Assembly (NCBI GenBank): GCA_049301135.1
Contig: JBAQKP010000087.1
Span: 1-35,055, forward strand
From: JAYXXU01 sp049301135
GTDB lineage: Bacteria > Pseudomonadota > Gammaproteobacteria > Pseudomonadales > Moraxellaceae
Length of the DNA stretch: 35,055 nt
Reading direction: 5' to 3'
The position numbers and the translations under genes are program-made. A model generated the notes under the pieces. The model had not been told where the DNA came from and did not search any database. It was given only the letters and a program-made list of their open reading frames with translations. Numbering within the stretch: position 1 is the stretch's first letter; each line of letters starts with the position of its first letter. Of this stretch, positions 8,461 to 16,414 are shown one piece after another.

Positions 8461-9642
8461 TTAAAAGCCCATCGGACCACGGCGGCCACCGCGTGATTGG
8501 GTTTCGACGTCCGACGCGCCACCGAGCAGGACTTTTTCGCCCGCTTTTAGGCCGGATAAAACTTGTGCATCGACGCGGTTATTCAGGCCGATTTTGACTT
8601 CGCGAGGTTCCGGTTCACCAGCGGTATTCAGCACGCGCACGCTGGTTTTGTCATCGGCTTTGGTCAGTGCAGCGGCCGGAATACTCAGCACATTTTTGGC
8701 TTGATCAAGCACGATATACACCTGCGCAGTCATGTCGATGCGCAGTTCGCCGTGGGGATTGGGCACGTCAAACAAGCCGTTATAATAAATCGCCGTATTG
8801 GTGCTGCTGCTGGTCGCTTCTGTCTTGATCGACTCTGGTGCAGGCTCGATGGCGCGTAAAGTCGCGTAGTAGCGTTTGTCAGGATCACCCAAAATGGTGA
8901 AATACACGGTTTGACCGGCTTTGACGTTGACCACATCGGCTTCGCTGATTTGGGCTTTGACCGTCAAGGTATTCAGGTCGGCCAGTCGAATGATGGTTGG
9001 GGCAGACTGATTGGCGTTCACGGTCTGGCCTTCTTCCGCGACGATGGCGACTACTGTGCCGTCCATTGGTGCGGTGACGCGAGCGTAGCCGACGTTCAGT
9101 TTGGCGGTATCGACGCTCAGTTGTGCTTGTCTGATCTGAGCATCGAGTGCGGTGATTTCGGCTTGGGCAGTTTTAAAGGCGGCTTCGGCGGCTTCGTATT
9201 CGGCTTGCGAGGTTGCTTGGTCTTTCAGCAGGGCGCGTTGTCGGTTTAGGCTTTGGCGGTTTTGTTCGAGTTGTGCCAGTCGTACCAGTCGTTGGGCTTG
9301 TTGGTTGGCGAGCGCTGCTTCGGCGTTTTGTAGGGAGTTGTTTTGGGTCAAGTTATCAATTTGGGCAATCAGTTGGCCGGTTTTGACTTGATCACCCAAG
9401 CCAACAAACAGTTGCTCAATCCGGCCGGAGGCTTGGGCGCCGACACTGACCAGACGGCGTGCTTCGAGCTTACCGGCGGCAAGTACAGTGTTTTCCAGAT
9501 CTTTTTGCACGACCGGCGCAGTCAGGTATTCGGTGGGTTCAGGTTCTGGCTTCAGCCACCACCATGCTAAAGCGGCAAGGGTAACCAAGCCAACCATGAT
9601 CAAAACGTGACGAATGCGACGTGAAGCGGGCAGTGCAGCCAT
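8461..9642 (-). CDS. macA: Periplasmic adaptor (membrane fusion) protein MacA
   Basis: This is the membrane fusion partner of MacB. The 393 residues comprise an N-terminal membrane anchor (about 13-32, ending WWWLKPEP), a split biotinyl-lipoyl domain (GRIEQLFVGLGDQVKTGQLI and later APMDGTVVA), a long Ala/Gln-rich alpha-helical hairpin between the lipoyl halves, then beta-barrel and membrane-proximal domains. The hairpin contacts the outer-membrane channel, and the C-terminal domains contact MacB. An upstream in-frame GTG exists at 9672, but the ATG at 9642 (MAALPASRRIRHVLI) places a basic stretch directly before the membrane helix, so I chose it. Neither start has a clear ribosome binding site. 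It is the first gene of the macA-macB pair. Confidence 0.92.
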   Translation of the reverse strand: MAALPASRRIRHVLIMVGLVTLAALAWWWLKPEPEPTEYLTAPVVQKDLENTVLAAGKLEARRLVSVGAQASGRIEQLFVGLGDQVKTGQLIAQIDNLTQNNSLQNAEAALANQQAQRLVRLAQLEQNRQSLNRQRALLKDQATSQAEYEAAEAAFKTAQAEITALDAQIRQAQLSVDTAKLNVGYARVTAPMDGTVVAIVAEEGQTVNANQSAPTIIRLADLNTLTVKAQISEADVVNVKAGQTVYFTILGDPDKRYYATLRAIEPAPESIKTEATSSSTNTAIYYNGLFDVPNPHGELRIDMTAQVYIVLDQAKNVLSIPAAALTKADDKTSVRVLNTAGEPEPREVKIGLNNRVDAQVLSGLKAGEKVLLGGASDVETQSRGGRRGPMGF

Positions 9643-9879
9643 GAGCCAAAATCTGTGACAGTCTAAGACCACCTAAGTATCGGATAAAACAGCCGATCAA
9701 GCATGCACAGTTGCGTGGTGGGCTGTTGCGGTTTTGTGTTTTTTGCGCAGAAGTCGGTATGACAGGGTGTGGACAGCCGCGGGGTAATGTAGATGCTCTG
9801 TTTCAACACGGGCAAAAGTTTATACTCTGGACGGGTGAACATTTGTACGATTACGCGATGCTAATCGTACCTGCGCTGG

Positions 9880-10071
9880 CTACCAAAAGACCTCCCCTTG
9901 GTCGGGCATTTTCATCAGTAGCGTCATTTCCAAATCTGTTAGTTCACTAAGTATCCGCTCTTCGGCTGATGCTGCTGTTGATGGATTACTTAGTTCATCT
10001 GCGTATCTCAAACGCAGGGTGGCTTTAAGGGCTACGACGTCTGGGTGGTTAGCCATTGAGGGCGGAATCAT
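9880..10071 (-). CDS. Doubtful small ORF, unrecognised
   Basis: This open frame of 63 codons lies between macA and the unrecognised 110-residue gene, on the same strand. The product is helical-looking, with a charged middle (LRLRYADELS, AEERILSELTDLEM), and I recognise no family. A second in-frame ATG lies at 10056. Neither start has a recognisable ribosome binding site. The composition is reasonably protein-like, so it could be a small gene, or the remnant of a larger one, but chance is not excluded. Confidence 0.3.
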   Translation of the reverse strand: MIPPSMANHPDVVALKATLRLRYADELSNPSTAASAEERILSELTDLEMTLLMKMPDQGEVFW

Positions 10072-10188
10072 AAGAAAAATCTCAGTAAAAAGTAAGGTGA
10101 CGTTGTGTGCAAAAAATCGCTTGGAAGGTGCACATGGTGCACTCTAATTAAATGAGCTAATCGTATTAATGCGTACTTAAAATGGGTA

Positions 10189-10521
10189 TTACAATTTATG
10201 CCCGTTATAATCCTCGCCATTCCACTCATGATATAAATACCTAAATATTGCACTCATCGCCATTTCTGGTTCCGCGATAAGCTCATCCTCGATCCAGTTC
10301 ATAGTCGTACCATATTTGATTTTATCAAAAAACTCATAAATATCGCGCATGATGACATTGTTGAACTCGTAAATGCCGATAAGTATCGAATATTTTCGAA
10401 CAATTTTTGCCTGCACACCAAATGTTTCAGTAAAAGGCTTGTTTTTAAAAAACATAACCTCCTCGGGAGTGATCTCGCTTCTTATGAAGGAGATTACATC
10501 TTCAGCTTTATCAAAATGCAT
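10189..10521 (-). CDS. Hypothetical protein, unrecognised, AT-rich
   Basis: This encodes 110 residues, acidic overall and rich in aromatic residues, with no signal peptide or membrane helix. I recognise no family. The sequence is mostly predicted helix (EDVISFIRSEITPEEVMFF at the start; IMRDIYEFFDKIKYG in the middle), ending in a polar tail (YLYHEWNGEDYNGHKL). The ATG at 10521 is preceded by AAAGGT about 9 bp upstream, a usable ribosome binding site. Base composition is clearly more AT-rich than holA and macA around it, suggesting recent acquisition. Small acidic cytosolic proteins in such pockets are sometimes immunity proteins or antitoxins, but nothing here proves that. Confidence 0.65.
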   Translation of the reverse strand: MHFDKAEDVISFIRSEITPEEVMFFKNKPFTETFGVQAKIVRKYSILIGIYEFNNVIMRDIYEFFDKIKYGTTMNWIEDELIAEPEMAMSAIFRYLYHEWNGEDYNGHKL

Positions 10522-10596
10522 AATATTTTACCTTTGATCTGACACAGATGCGACTAACGCAGTGCAATCGTATGCATTTTGCTGCATTCAGTTGAC

Positions 10597-11595
10597 TCAC
10601 CCAAACAGCCGAATCCCCGCCAACCCTAACGTACAACGCAGCAATAGATCCCACGTCGGTTCATCCCGAATCCCCTTAATCGACTCATCCGCCTGTCGCA
10701 GCATCTCCGACCACTCCGCCGTATCCTTACGTCGGATCCGCTGACACGCCTGCCGATACAGGCCGATGCGATTTTGCCAAATCCCAAGCTGCTGCTCACT
10801 GTTCGGCTGCGCCAGTAACTGCATCACCAAGCGCATTTCTTTCGAGAGTGTCCACAGTACCAAGGATTCCGGCTCACCGGATTCTTTTAAAAACTGCAAA
10901 ATCTGCACGGCTTTTTCAGCTTGACCACTCAGCGCCGCATCGCCCAAATCAAAGGTACTAAACCGCGATTGCTCCACCAAGGCCGGTTGTAAATCCGCTA
11001 CATCCGCGGCTGCTGCACCATCATATAAGGCCGACAGCCGCAGCAAGGCTTGATGCGCCGCCAACAGGTTATTTTGGGTGTGTTCGAGCAACAGTGACCA
11101 CGCCGCATCAGTCAGTTGAAGTTTTTGCTGTTTAGCCAGTTGTTTAAGCAGTTGGCGGCGCTGTGCTTCGTCACGGATCGACAGTGCAACCACCAACGCC
11201 TGAGATTCTAGCAGCTTATAAAATTTGGTTTTTTGCGCGGCAGCATCTTGCTTGGGGGTGACGATCACCAGTTGATTGTCGTTAGACTGCTGGATGAATT
11301 GCTCCAGTCGCAACAACATCGCCGCATCAGGTTTGTGATTGCCATGTACCTCGACTGCCGTCCGACTGGCAAACAACGACAAGCTATCCAACTCATTAAA
11401 CGCCTCGCGCCAATCCACCGCACTGCCCAGATCAATGCGCTGCCGCTCCACGCCGTGCTGCTGCCAGTGTTTGCGCAGTGCTACCAAAATCTCTTGGCTG
11501 AGTAATGGCTCATCACCGTGCAACAACCAGACTGGATGCGGCTTACTGCTCTGTTGTCCGATCTGCTGTAAAGCGCCTTGATAGTCGGTTTTCAT
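10597..11595 (-). CDS. holA: DNA polymerase III delta subunit
   Basis: HolA is the delta subunit of the clamp loader, which opens the beta clamp so it can be placed on DNA. The 332-residue length is close to the E. coli protein (343). The N-terminal WLLHGDEPLLSQE segment (23-35) is the clamp-opening region typical of delta, and the central part has the degenerate AAA+ fold without a working P-loop, as expected. The C-terminal collar domain includes the KDTAEWSEMLRQADESIKG stretch. It lies directly after lptE with 9 bp between them, the conserved leuS-lptE-holA order of gammaproteobacteria, which supports the call strongly. Confidence 0.93.
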   Translation of the reverse strand: MKTDYQGALQQIGQQSSKPHPVWLLHGDEPLLSQEILVALRKHWQQHGVERQRIDLGSAVDWREAFNELDSLSLFASRTAVEVHGNHKPDAAMLLRLEQFIQQSNDNQLVIVTPKQDAAAQKTKFYKLLESQALVVALSIRDEAQRRQLLKQLAKQQKLQLTDAAWSLLLEHTQNNLLAAHQALLRLSALYDGAAAADVADLQPALVEQSRFSTFDLGDAALSGQAEKAVQILQFLKESGEPESLVLWTLSKEMRLVMQLLAQPNSEQQLGIWQNRIGLYRQACQRIRRKDTAEWSEMLRQADESIKGIRDEPTWDLLLRCTLGLAGIRLFG

Positions 11596-11604
11596 GGCAG
11601 AAGA

Positions 11605-12108
11605 TTATTGCGGTTGTGTGGCGGGTAGGCTGGCACGAATCGTACCAAGTTGCCGCGCCAAGCGTCCGGCCACCTCTTGATAGAGTTCCGCTTCGAGTAA
11701 GCCTTCTTGCTGGTTGTCAGTGTTGACGGTGGCGATGTCGTACTGGTAGCTGCGCCGCGCGATGACCGTGCGTGGTGTGCTGAGTGGCTCACCAGTTTTG
11801 CTATCGACCAATTGGAATTTGGCGCTTAGGTTGAGTTGTACTTCGGTCAGTTGACCGCTCAAAATTTGCCGATTCAAGGTGATATCACTGATTTTTAGGC
11901 TGCTCTCGGCGGTTTCGACCAATTGTACGCCCAGTCCGGTCAGTTCACGTTGCAGCGGCTGCGCCAGTGGGCTTGCTGTGGCAATGATCAGTTGCATCGG
12001 TTGGCCGGCCAAGCTATTGGCTTGTACCGGCGTGCGTAGTTGAAAGCCGCAGGCGGTCAAATTGCCAAGCAATGGGACAAGCAAGAGTGACAACCAGACT
12101 GTACGCAT
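11605..12108 (-). CDS. lptE: LPS-assembly lipoprotein LptE
   Basis: LptE is the outer-membrane lipoprotein that plugs the LptD barrel and takes part in inserting lipopolysaccharide into the outer leaflet. The 167-residue protein has a lipoprotein signal with lipobox LTAC and lipidated Cys20, followed by GFQLR, the family hallmark after the cysteine. The rest fits the LptE fold, including the repeated polar strands and a segment on tyrosine-rich modification (RRSYQYD). GGAA lies upstream of the ATG at a suitable distance. It sits between leuS and holA. Position and lipobox together make the assignment firm, although sequence conservation in this family is low. Confidence 0.92.
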   Translation of the reverse strand: MRTVWLSLLLVPLLGNLTACGFQLRTPVQANSLAGQPMQLIIATASPLAQPLQRELTGLGVQLVETAESSLKISDITLNRQILSGQLTEVQLNLSAKFQLVDSKTGEPLSTPRTVIARRSYQYDIATVNTDNQQEGLLEAELYQEVAGRLARQLGTIRASLPATQPQ

Positions 12109-12135
12109 AAGGATTTCCTGTTGAACAAGCAGAAA

Positions 12136-12158
12136 GCTCCTCTTAATGAAAGAGGAGC
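12136..12158 (-). terminator. Stem-loop between leuS and lptE
   Basis: GCTCCTCTT (12136-12144) and AAGAGGAGC (12150-12158) form a perfect 9-bp stem with a 5-nt loop. Read on the minus strand it is followed by TTTCTGC, a poor T-run, so it may be a partial terminator or processing site within the leuS-lptE-holA transcript. Confidence 0.45.
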
Positions 12159-12186
12159 GAGTGATTTAACCTGTCAGCCGATTTGC

Positions 12187-14793
12187 TTAAATCACAAAGT
12201 TGACCAGCTTACCCTTTACCACGATTTCTTTTTTGGTTGGAGCAGTGAGAAAACGCTGTACATCCGGCTGTGCCTTGGCGAGGGTTTTCAGTTCATCGTC
12301 GCTGATGTCAACCGACACGTCGAGCTTGGCGCGGATTTTACCGTTGACCTGTACCACGATGGTCTGGCTGGACTTGGTCAGCGCAGAGGTGTCCTGTACT
12401 GGAAAACTGGCTTGCATCAAGTCGATGTCAAAGCGCTGTAACAGGCTTTGCGCCAAATGCGGGGCAAACGGCGCCAACATCAACAGCAAACTGACCAAGC
12501 ATTCTTGCACCACCGCACGGTCATGGCCTTCGCTTGCCATATATTTAATCACCGCATTGGACAGTTCCATCAGTGCTGCCACCGCCGTGTTAAATGACTG
12601 GCGCTCTTGCAGATCGTGTTCAACTTTGCCGATGGTTTCGTGCAGCTTACGGCGTAGATCACGCGCATCACTGGTCAAATTAGCCAAATCCAACGCGGGT
12701 GCTGTACCCGCTTCCAGATGAGTGATGACCGCCCGCCAGACCCGTTTCAAGAAACGATTCGAGCCTTCGACCCCAGCATCTGACCACTCTAAGGATTGAT
12801 CAGGCGGTGCAGCAAACATCATAAACACCCGTGCGGTGTCTGCGCCGTATTGGTCAATAATCGCTTGTGGATCCACGCCGTTGTTTTTCGACTTGGACAT
12901 TTTTTCCAAACTAATTTCTACAGGCTCTTGTGTCGATTTTAGCCGTGCAGCAATGACCTGACCACGTTCGTTTTTCTCAATTTCAACATCTTCTGGATAA
13001 AACCAAATTTTCTTTCCGAGATCTGGCTCTTGATAAAACGCATGTGCATGCACCATGCCTTGGGTCAGTAGGCGTTTAAACGGCTCACTACCGACATTCG
13101 TCCCTGCGAACACGCCTGCATCGCGCATCAGCTTATGGAAGAACCTCGCATACAACAGGTGCAAAATCGCGTGTTCTACGCCGCCGACATATTGATCGAC
13201 CGGCAGCCATGCTTGTGCGGCGTTGCGATCGACCATGCCACCAGTAACCTGTGGCGAGGCATAGCGGGCGTAGTACCAACTGGATTCGACGAAGGTATCC
13301 AGTGTGTCAGTTTCGCGGCGAGCAGGTGCGCCACAGCTTGGGCAGGTAGTTTGATAAAACTCGGGCATTTTTGCCAAAGGATTGCCAGAGCCATCCGGCA
13401 CAACGTCCGTCGGCAATACTACCGGCAGTTGATCTTCTGGCACGGGCACTTGACCGCAACTGTCACAGTTGATCATCGGAATCGGACAGCCCCAATAGCG
13501 CTGCCGTGACACGCCCCAATCGCGCAAGCGGAATTGGACTTTGGATTGGGCAAGGTTTTGGCTGGACAGCTTGGCCTCTAACGCGGCAAATACACCATCA
13601 AAGTCTAAATCGTCAAATTCGCCTGAATTGATCAGCGTGCCACGTTCGGTGTACGCGGTGCTAGACAGATCAAACTCAGCCGGTGCAGCAATCACTTGCT
13701 GAATGGGCAGGCTGTACTTCTGGGCAAATTCAAAATCACGCTCATCATGCGCAGGCACGGCCATCACCGCGCCAGAACCGTAGCTCATCAACACATAGTT
13801 AGCGACCCACACCGGAATATCCGCGCCGGTGACTGGATGCTGGACAAATAAGCCGGTCGGCATGCCTTTTTTCTCGGCAGTGGCAATATCTGCTTCAGCC
13901 ACTGAACCATGCCGACACTCTTCAATAAATGCCTGTAGTTCGGCGTTGTCGGTGGCGGCGAGTTTGGCAATCGGATGTTCTGCCGCAACCGCCACATACG
14001 TCACACCCATCAAGGTATCAGGACGGGTGGTAAACACGGTTAGATCGGCATATTGCTCAGGCTGCGCTGACGGGAAGGTCAGATCCATCCCTGTCGAACG
14101 GCCAATCCAGTTACGCTGCTGGGTGATGACTTGCGCAGGCCAACCGTCGGCCAGCGTGTCCAGATCGTCCAGCAACTCTTGTGCGTAGTCGGTGATGCGG
14201 AAGTAATACATCGGAATATCGCGCTTTTCGACCAATGCGCCGGAGCGCCAGCCGCGTCCGTCGATCACTTGTTCATTGGCGAGAACAGTTTGATCGACCG
14301 GATCCCAGTTCACGGTGGATAGCTTGCGATAAATCAAACCTTTTTTATACAGTTGCACAAACAGCCACTGTTCCCAGCGGTAGTATTCAGGGGTACAAGT
14401 GGCGATTTCGCGCGACCAATCAATCGCCAAACCCAGCGATTTAAGCTGGTTGCGCATGTAGTCGATGTTTTCAAATGTCCACTTGGCTGGCGCGACTTGG
14501 TGGGCGATGGCGGCATTTTCGGCCGGTAAACCAAACGCATCCCAGCCCATCGGCTGCATCACGACTTCGCCTTTTAAGCGATAAAACCGACTCAGAACAT
14601 CGCCAATCGTGTAGTTGCGGACGTGCCCCATGTGTAGTTTGCCGGATGGATACGGAAACATCGACAGCACATAGCGATGTGCGCCGCTCGGTTGATCCGG
14701 TGCAGCAAAGCAATTGCGGGCAGTCCAATCGGCCTGAATGGCGGATTCGATTTGGTTCGGTTGGTAGTCGGAAATAGACGCAGCATCAGTCAT
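12187..14793 (-). CDS. leuS: Leucyl-tRNA synthetase
   Basis: LeuS charges tRNA-Leu with leucine in the cytoplasm and edits misactivated amino acids. The product has 868 residues. Class I signatures are present: the HIGH motif as HMGH (54-57) within FPYPSGKLHMGHVRNY, and KMSKS (631-635). The CP1 editing domain has the threonine-rich TTRPDT (about 255-260) and the later HDERDF. Two Cys pairs (CDSCG near 443-447, CPSCG near 484-488) form the zinc-ribbon. The C-terminal end IVVQVNGKIRAKL is typical. The frame is open to a TTG at 14811, but the ATG at 14793 (MTDAASISDYQP) gives the usual N-terminus. It is the first gene of leuS-lptE-holA. Confidence 0.97.
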   Translation of the reverse strand: MTDAASISDYQPNQIESAIQADWTARNCFAAPDQPSGAHRYVLSMFPYPSGKLHMGHVRNYTIGDVLSRFYRLKGEVVMQPMGWDAFGLPAENAAIAHQVAPAKWTFENIDYMRNQLKSLGLAIDWSREIATCTPEYYRWEQWLFVQLYKKGLIYRKLSTVNWDPVDQTVLANEQVIDGRGWRSGALVEKRDIPMYYFRITDYAQELLDDLDTLADGWPAQVITQQRNWIGRSTGMDLTFPSAQPEQYADLTVFTTRPDTLMGVTYVAVAAEHPIAKLAATDNAELQAFIEECRHGSVAEADIATAEKKGMPTGLFVQHPVTGADIPVWVANYVLMSYGSGAVMAVPAHDERDFEFAQKYSLPIQQVIAAPAEFDLSSTAYTERGTLINSGEFDDLDFDGVFAALEAKLSSQNLAQSKVQFRLRDWGVSRQRYWGCPIPMINCDSCGQVPVPEDQLPVVLPTDVVPDGSGNPLAKMPEFYQTTCPSCGAPARRETDTLDTFVESSWYYARYASPQVTGGMVDRNAAQAWLPVDQYVGGVEHAILHLLYARFFHKLMRDAGVFAGTNVGSEPFKRLLTQGMVHAHAFYQEPDLGKKIWFYPEDVEIEKNERGQVIAARLKSTQEPVEISLEKMSKSKNNGVDPQAIIDQYGADTARVFMMFAAPPDQSLEWSDAGVEGSNRFLKRVWRAVITHLEAGTAPALDLANLTSDARDLRRKLHETIGKVEHDLQERQSFNTAVAALMELSNAVIKYMASEGHDRAVVQECLVSLLLMLAPFAPHLAQSLLQRFDIDLMQASFPVQDTSALTKSSQTIVVQVNGKIRAKLDVSVDISDDELKTLAKAQPDVQRFLTAPTKKEIVVKGKLVNFVI

Positions 14794-14866
14794 GGCAGCA
14801 AAACAATACAATGCAGAAAAAAGATCGGCAAAGCATAGCGTAATTTTGGCGGATGCGGGCGATTCT

Positions 14867-14888
14867 GATCAGCGAATCATGGCTGATC
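14867..14888. other. Inverted repeat upstream of leuS
   Basis: GATCAGC (14867-14873) and GCTGATC (14882-14888) are perfect 7-bp arms with an 8-nt spacer, in the gap between the DUF4124-like gene and leuS. There is no T-run. It could be a leader hairpin or operator; nothing decides this. Confidence 0.25.
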
Positions 14889-14913
14889 CGCTGAATCTAA
14901 CCGTGAAATCAGA

Positions 14914-15408
14914 CTAAGAACAGCGGGTTTTGGCAGTGTTTTGATACTCTTGAATACGCGCTTGGCGTTGTTCTTCGGTGATATAGCGTCGCTCGCCTTT
15001 TTCATCTGATTCATAGACTCGTCCGCCTTGCTCTAAGGTAGTACGGGCTTGTGCAAGTTGCTCACATTGTTCTTTGCTGGCTGGTGCGGGTTGCGGTGCT
15101 GCGGCTGGCGTGGCTGCTGCGGCAGTAGCAGGTGCCGCGCTGGTCGCGGGTTGGTTTGCGGCCGCACGGGATAAGTTGCGTTGATCAGCCAGCTTTTGCT
15201 GGGTTTGTAGTGCACTGGCAGGCGTGCCATCGACGCGCATCAGGCTACATTTTTGCCCATACACTGCCCGTTGTGCGTAGTGGGTTGCGCCGTTCGTCGC
15301 AGTGCATTTAAAGAATGTGCCAGAAGCGAGCGCTGCGCTCAAAGGCAGGCTGCTGGTAATGGCGATCAGACAACCGCTGAAGAGCGCGCCATAAAAAGGC
15401 TGAGTCAT
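14914..15408 (-). CDS. Periplasmic DUF4124-like protein
   Basis: This 164-residue protein has a signal peptide (hydrophobic to about residue 28, ALA-SG cleavage). A short domain resembling DUF4124 follows, but diverged: FFKCTATNGATHYAQ in place of the usual YKWVDENGVTHYSQ, with cysteines at 35 and 54 that could form a disulfide. Next come a low-complexity Ala/Pro linker (about 83-110) and a charged C-terminal helix (EEQRQARIQEYQ) with two cysteines. The role of DUF4124 proteins is unknown; they are secreted or periplasmic. GGAG precedes the ATG. It follows a clearer DUF4124 gene by 44 bp on the same strand, so the pair is probably one transcription unit from duplication and divergence. Confidence 0.7.
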   Translation of the reverse strand: MTQPFYGALFSGCLIAITSSLPLSAALASGTFFKCTATNGATHYAQRAVYGQKCSLMRVDGTPASALQTQQKLADQRNLSRAAANQPATSAAPATAAAATPAAAPQPAPASKEQCEQLAQARTTLEQGGRVYESDEKGERRYITEEQRQARIQEYQNTAKTRCS

Positions 15409-15452
15409 AATAGCTCCTGTTGATCAATTGCCGATGGTGAAAAGAACAGCGT

Positions 15453-15896
15453 CTAGAGTTGCTCGGGTCGAGAGCCATTTAATGGGATAGGCGTGGATGG
15501 TACGGTGGATGATGGTGCAGGAGCAGCATTGTTGACGGGTGCATTATTGTCTTGAGCAGGCGGAGTAACTGTGCTGCTTGTTGCTGCTTCCGATGTAGGC
15601 GCTGCGGGTTGTTCCGCGTTTGTTGCTGTCGCCGTGCCCTGTTGAGGGGACGTATAGGCTTGCAACGTCGCCGCATCGACCATGCCTTGCGCGCGTCCCT
15701 CACGCACATCGACCGGCACATGGGTGCTGACCCGCACGGTTTTGGCTTGTTTGGCATTTTTGGGTGGTGGGGTCTGGCTGTATTGGGTCACGCCGTTTTG
15801 ATCGACCCATTTATAAATGGCACCCGAAGCGCTGGCTGTCGCAGAGATGGAGAGCATGCTGAACAAAAGGGCGAGGGTATAACGATAACGTGGCAT
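15453..15896 (-). CDS. DUF4124-domain periplasmic protein
   Basis: This 147-residue protein has a signal peptide ending near ASASG (22-25) and then the classic DUF4124 motif IYKWVDQNGVTQYSQTPPP (27-45). The C-terminal half is low-complexity Ala/Thr/Pro/Asn sequence (about 80-147), likely unstructured. Function is unknown; DUF4124 is a small beta-rich domain common in proteobacterial envelope proteins. AAGGAG lies upstream of the ATG. It is the first gene of a two-gene unit with the diverged relative downstream. Its promoter must lie in the 518-bp region shared with the divergent ilv genes. Confidence 0.78.
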   Translation of the reverse strand: MPRYRYTLALLFSMLSISATASASGAIYKWVDQNGVTQYSQTPPPKNAKQAKTVRVSTHVPVDVREGRAQGMVDAATLQAYTSPQQGTATATNAEQPAAPTSEAATSSTVTPPAQDNNAPVNNAAPAPSSTVPSTPIPLNGSRPEQL

Positions 15897-15961
15897 ATAG
15901 CTGTTGCTCCTTGCCGAAAACCGATCGAAGAGTCTGAAGCGTGAGTATTAGAATCGCCTGA

Positions 15962-15997
15962 CTTGGCACTATCCTGTGTTAGCTTGGCACTATCCTG
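15962..15997. repeat. Tandem 15-bp direct repeat with 21-bp period
   Basis: CTTGGCACTATCCTG occurs at 15962-15976 and again, identical, at 15983-15997. The two-helical-turn spacing (21 bp) would place two protein-binding half sites on the same DNA face. It lies between the divergent DUF4124 and ilv genes, about 65 bp upstream of the predicted ilv -35 box. Confidence 0.6.
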
Positions 15998-16061
15998 CAT
16001 TGGATTGTGCGGCAATGCGACAGGCAATACCAGCATATCGAACAAAAAAATATCATTCGCC

Positions 16062-16090
16062 TTGACAGTGTGCAGCAAGGCGAGAACAAT
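16062..16090 (+). promoter_or_regulatory. Predicted sigma-70 promoter of the ilvIH genes
   Basis: A perfect -35 box TTGACA (16062-16067) is followed after 17 bp by AACAAT (16085-16090), a 4/6 match to the -10 consensus. Transcription would start near 16097, giving a leader of about 320 nt before the ilvI start codon. Confidence 0.45.
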
Positions 16091-16414
16091 ACTCGGTTTT
16101 CAGGTTTTGCGCGTATTCTGTCGATCACCCTTCGTTCAGGTGCGCCGAAAAGCTGGTTGGTGATATTGCTGCACTACAGCAACACATCATCAGCGTACAA
16201 CTTGGGCGACGGGCTGTCACGCAGCATCGCTCACACACGGTTGGTTTGCCACACTTGCGGCTGATCGTCTTCTTGTGCGTCTCTCCAGCAAAATGAATCT
16301 TCGGGTTCGTGGTCGGTTGCCATTGGGGTGACGGATGCGCACGGACAAAATGCTTTTTGCGACTTAGCGCATACCGCAGTATGCAAGTGTCGTGCCCAAC
16401 TTAGGGTGGTTCAA

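Larger units (their letters stand above)
15897..16414. other. Divergent intergenic region between the DUF4124 pair and ilvI
   Basis: These 518 bases hold no convincing gene. They contain the DUF4124 promoter side (left), a 15-bp direct repeat at 15962-15997, a good promoter facing ilvI at 16062-16090, and then about 320 bases of probable ilv leader. I found no hairpin with a T-run in the leader and no recognisable riboswitch. Confidence 0.6.

Noticed and set aside
13135..13509. Plus-strand open frame of 124 codons opposite leuS
   Set aside because: It lies wholly inside leuS on the other strand and has no recognisable protein pattern; a shadow of a GC-rich gene.
15983..15999. Sigma-54 (-24/-12) promoter in the direct repeat, TTGGCAC...TGCA
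   Set aside because: The GG to GC distance is one base short of the strict sigma-54 spacing, and the first repeat copy lacks the GC element.
16007..16264. ilv attenuator leader peptide: a frame containing five branched-chain codons in a row (Leu-Val-Ile-Leu-Leu at 16157-16171)
   Set aside because: No ATG, GTG or TTG start lies between the predicted transcription start and the codon run, and no terminator hairpin with a T-run follows.
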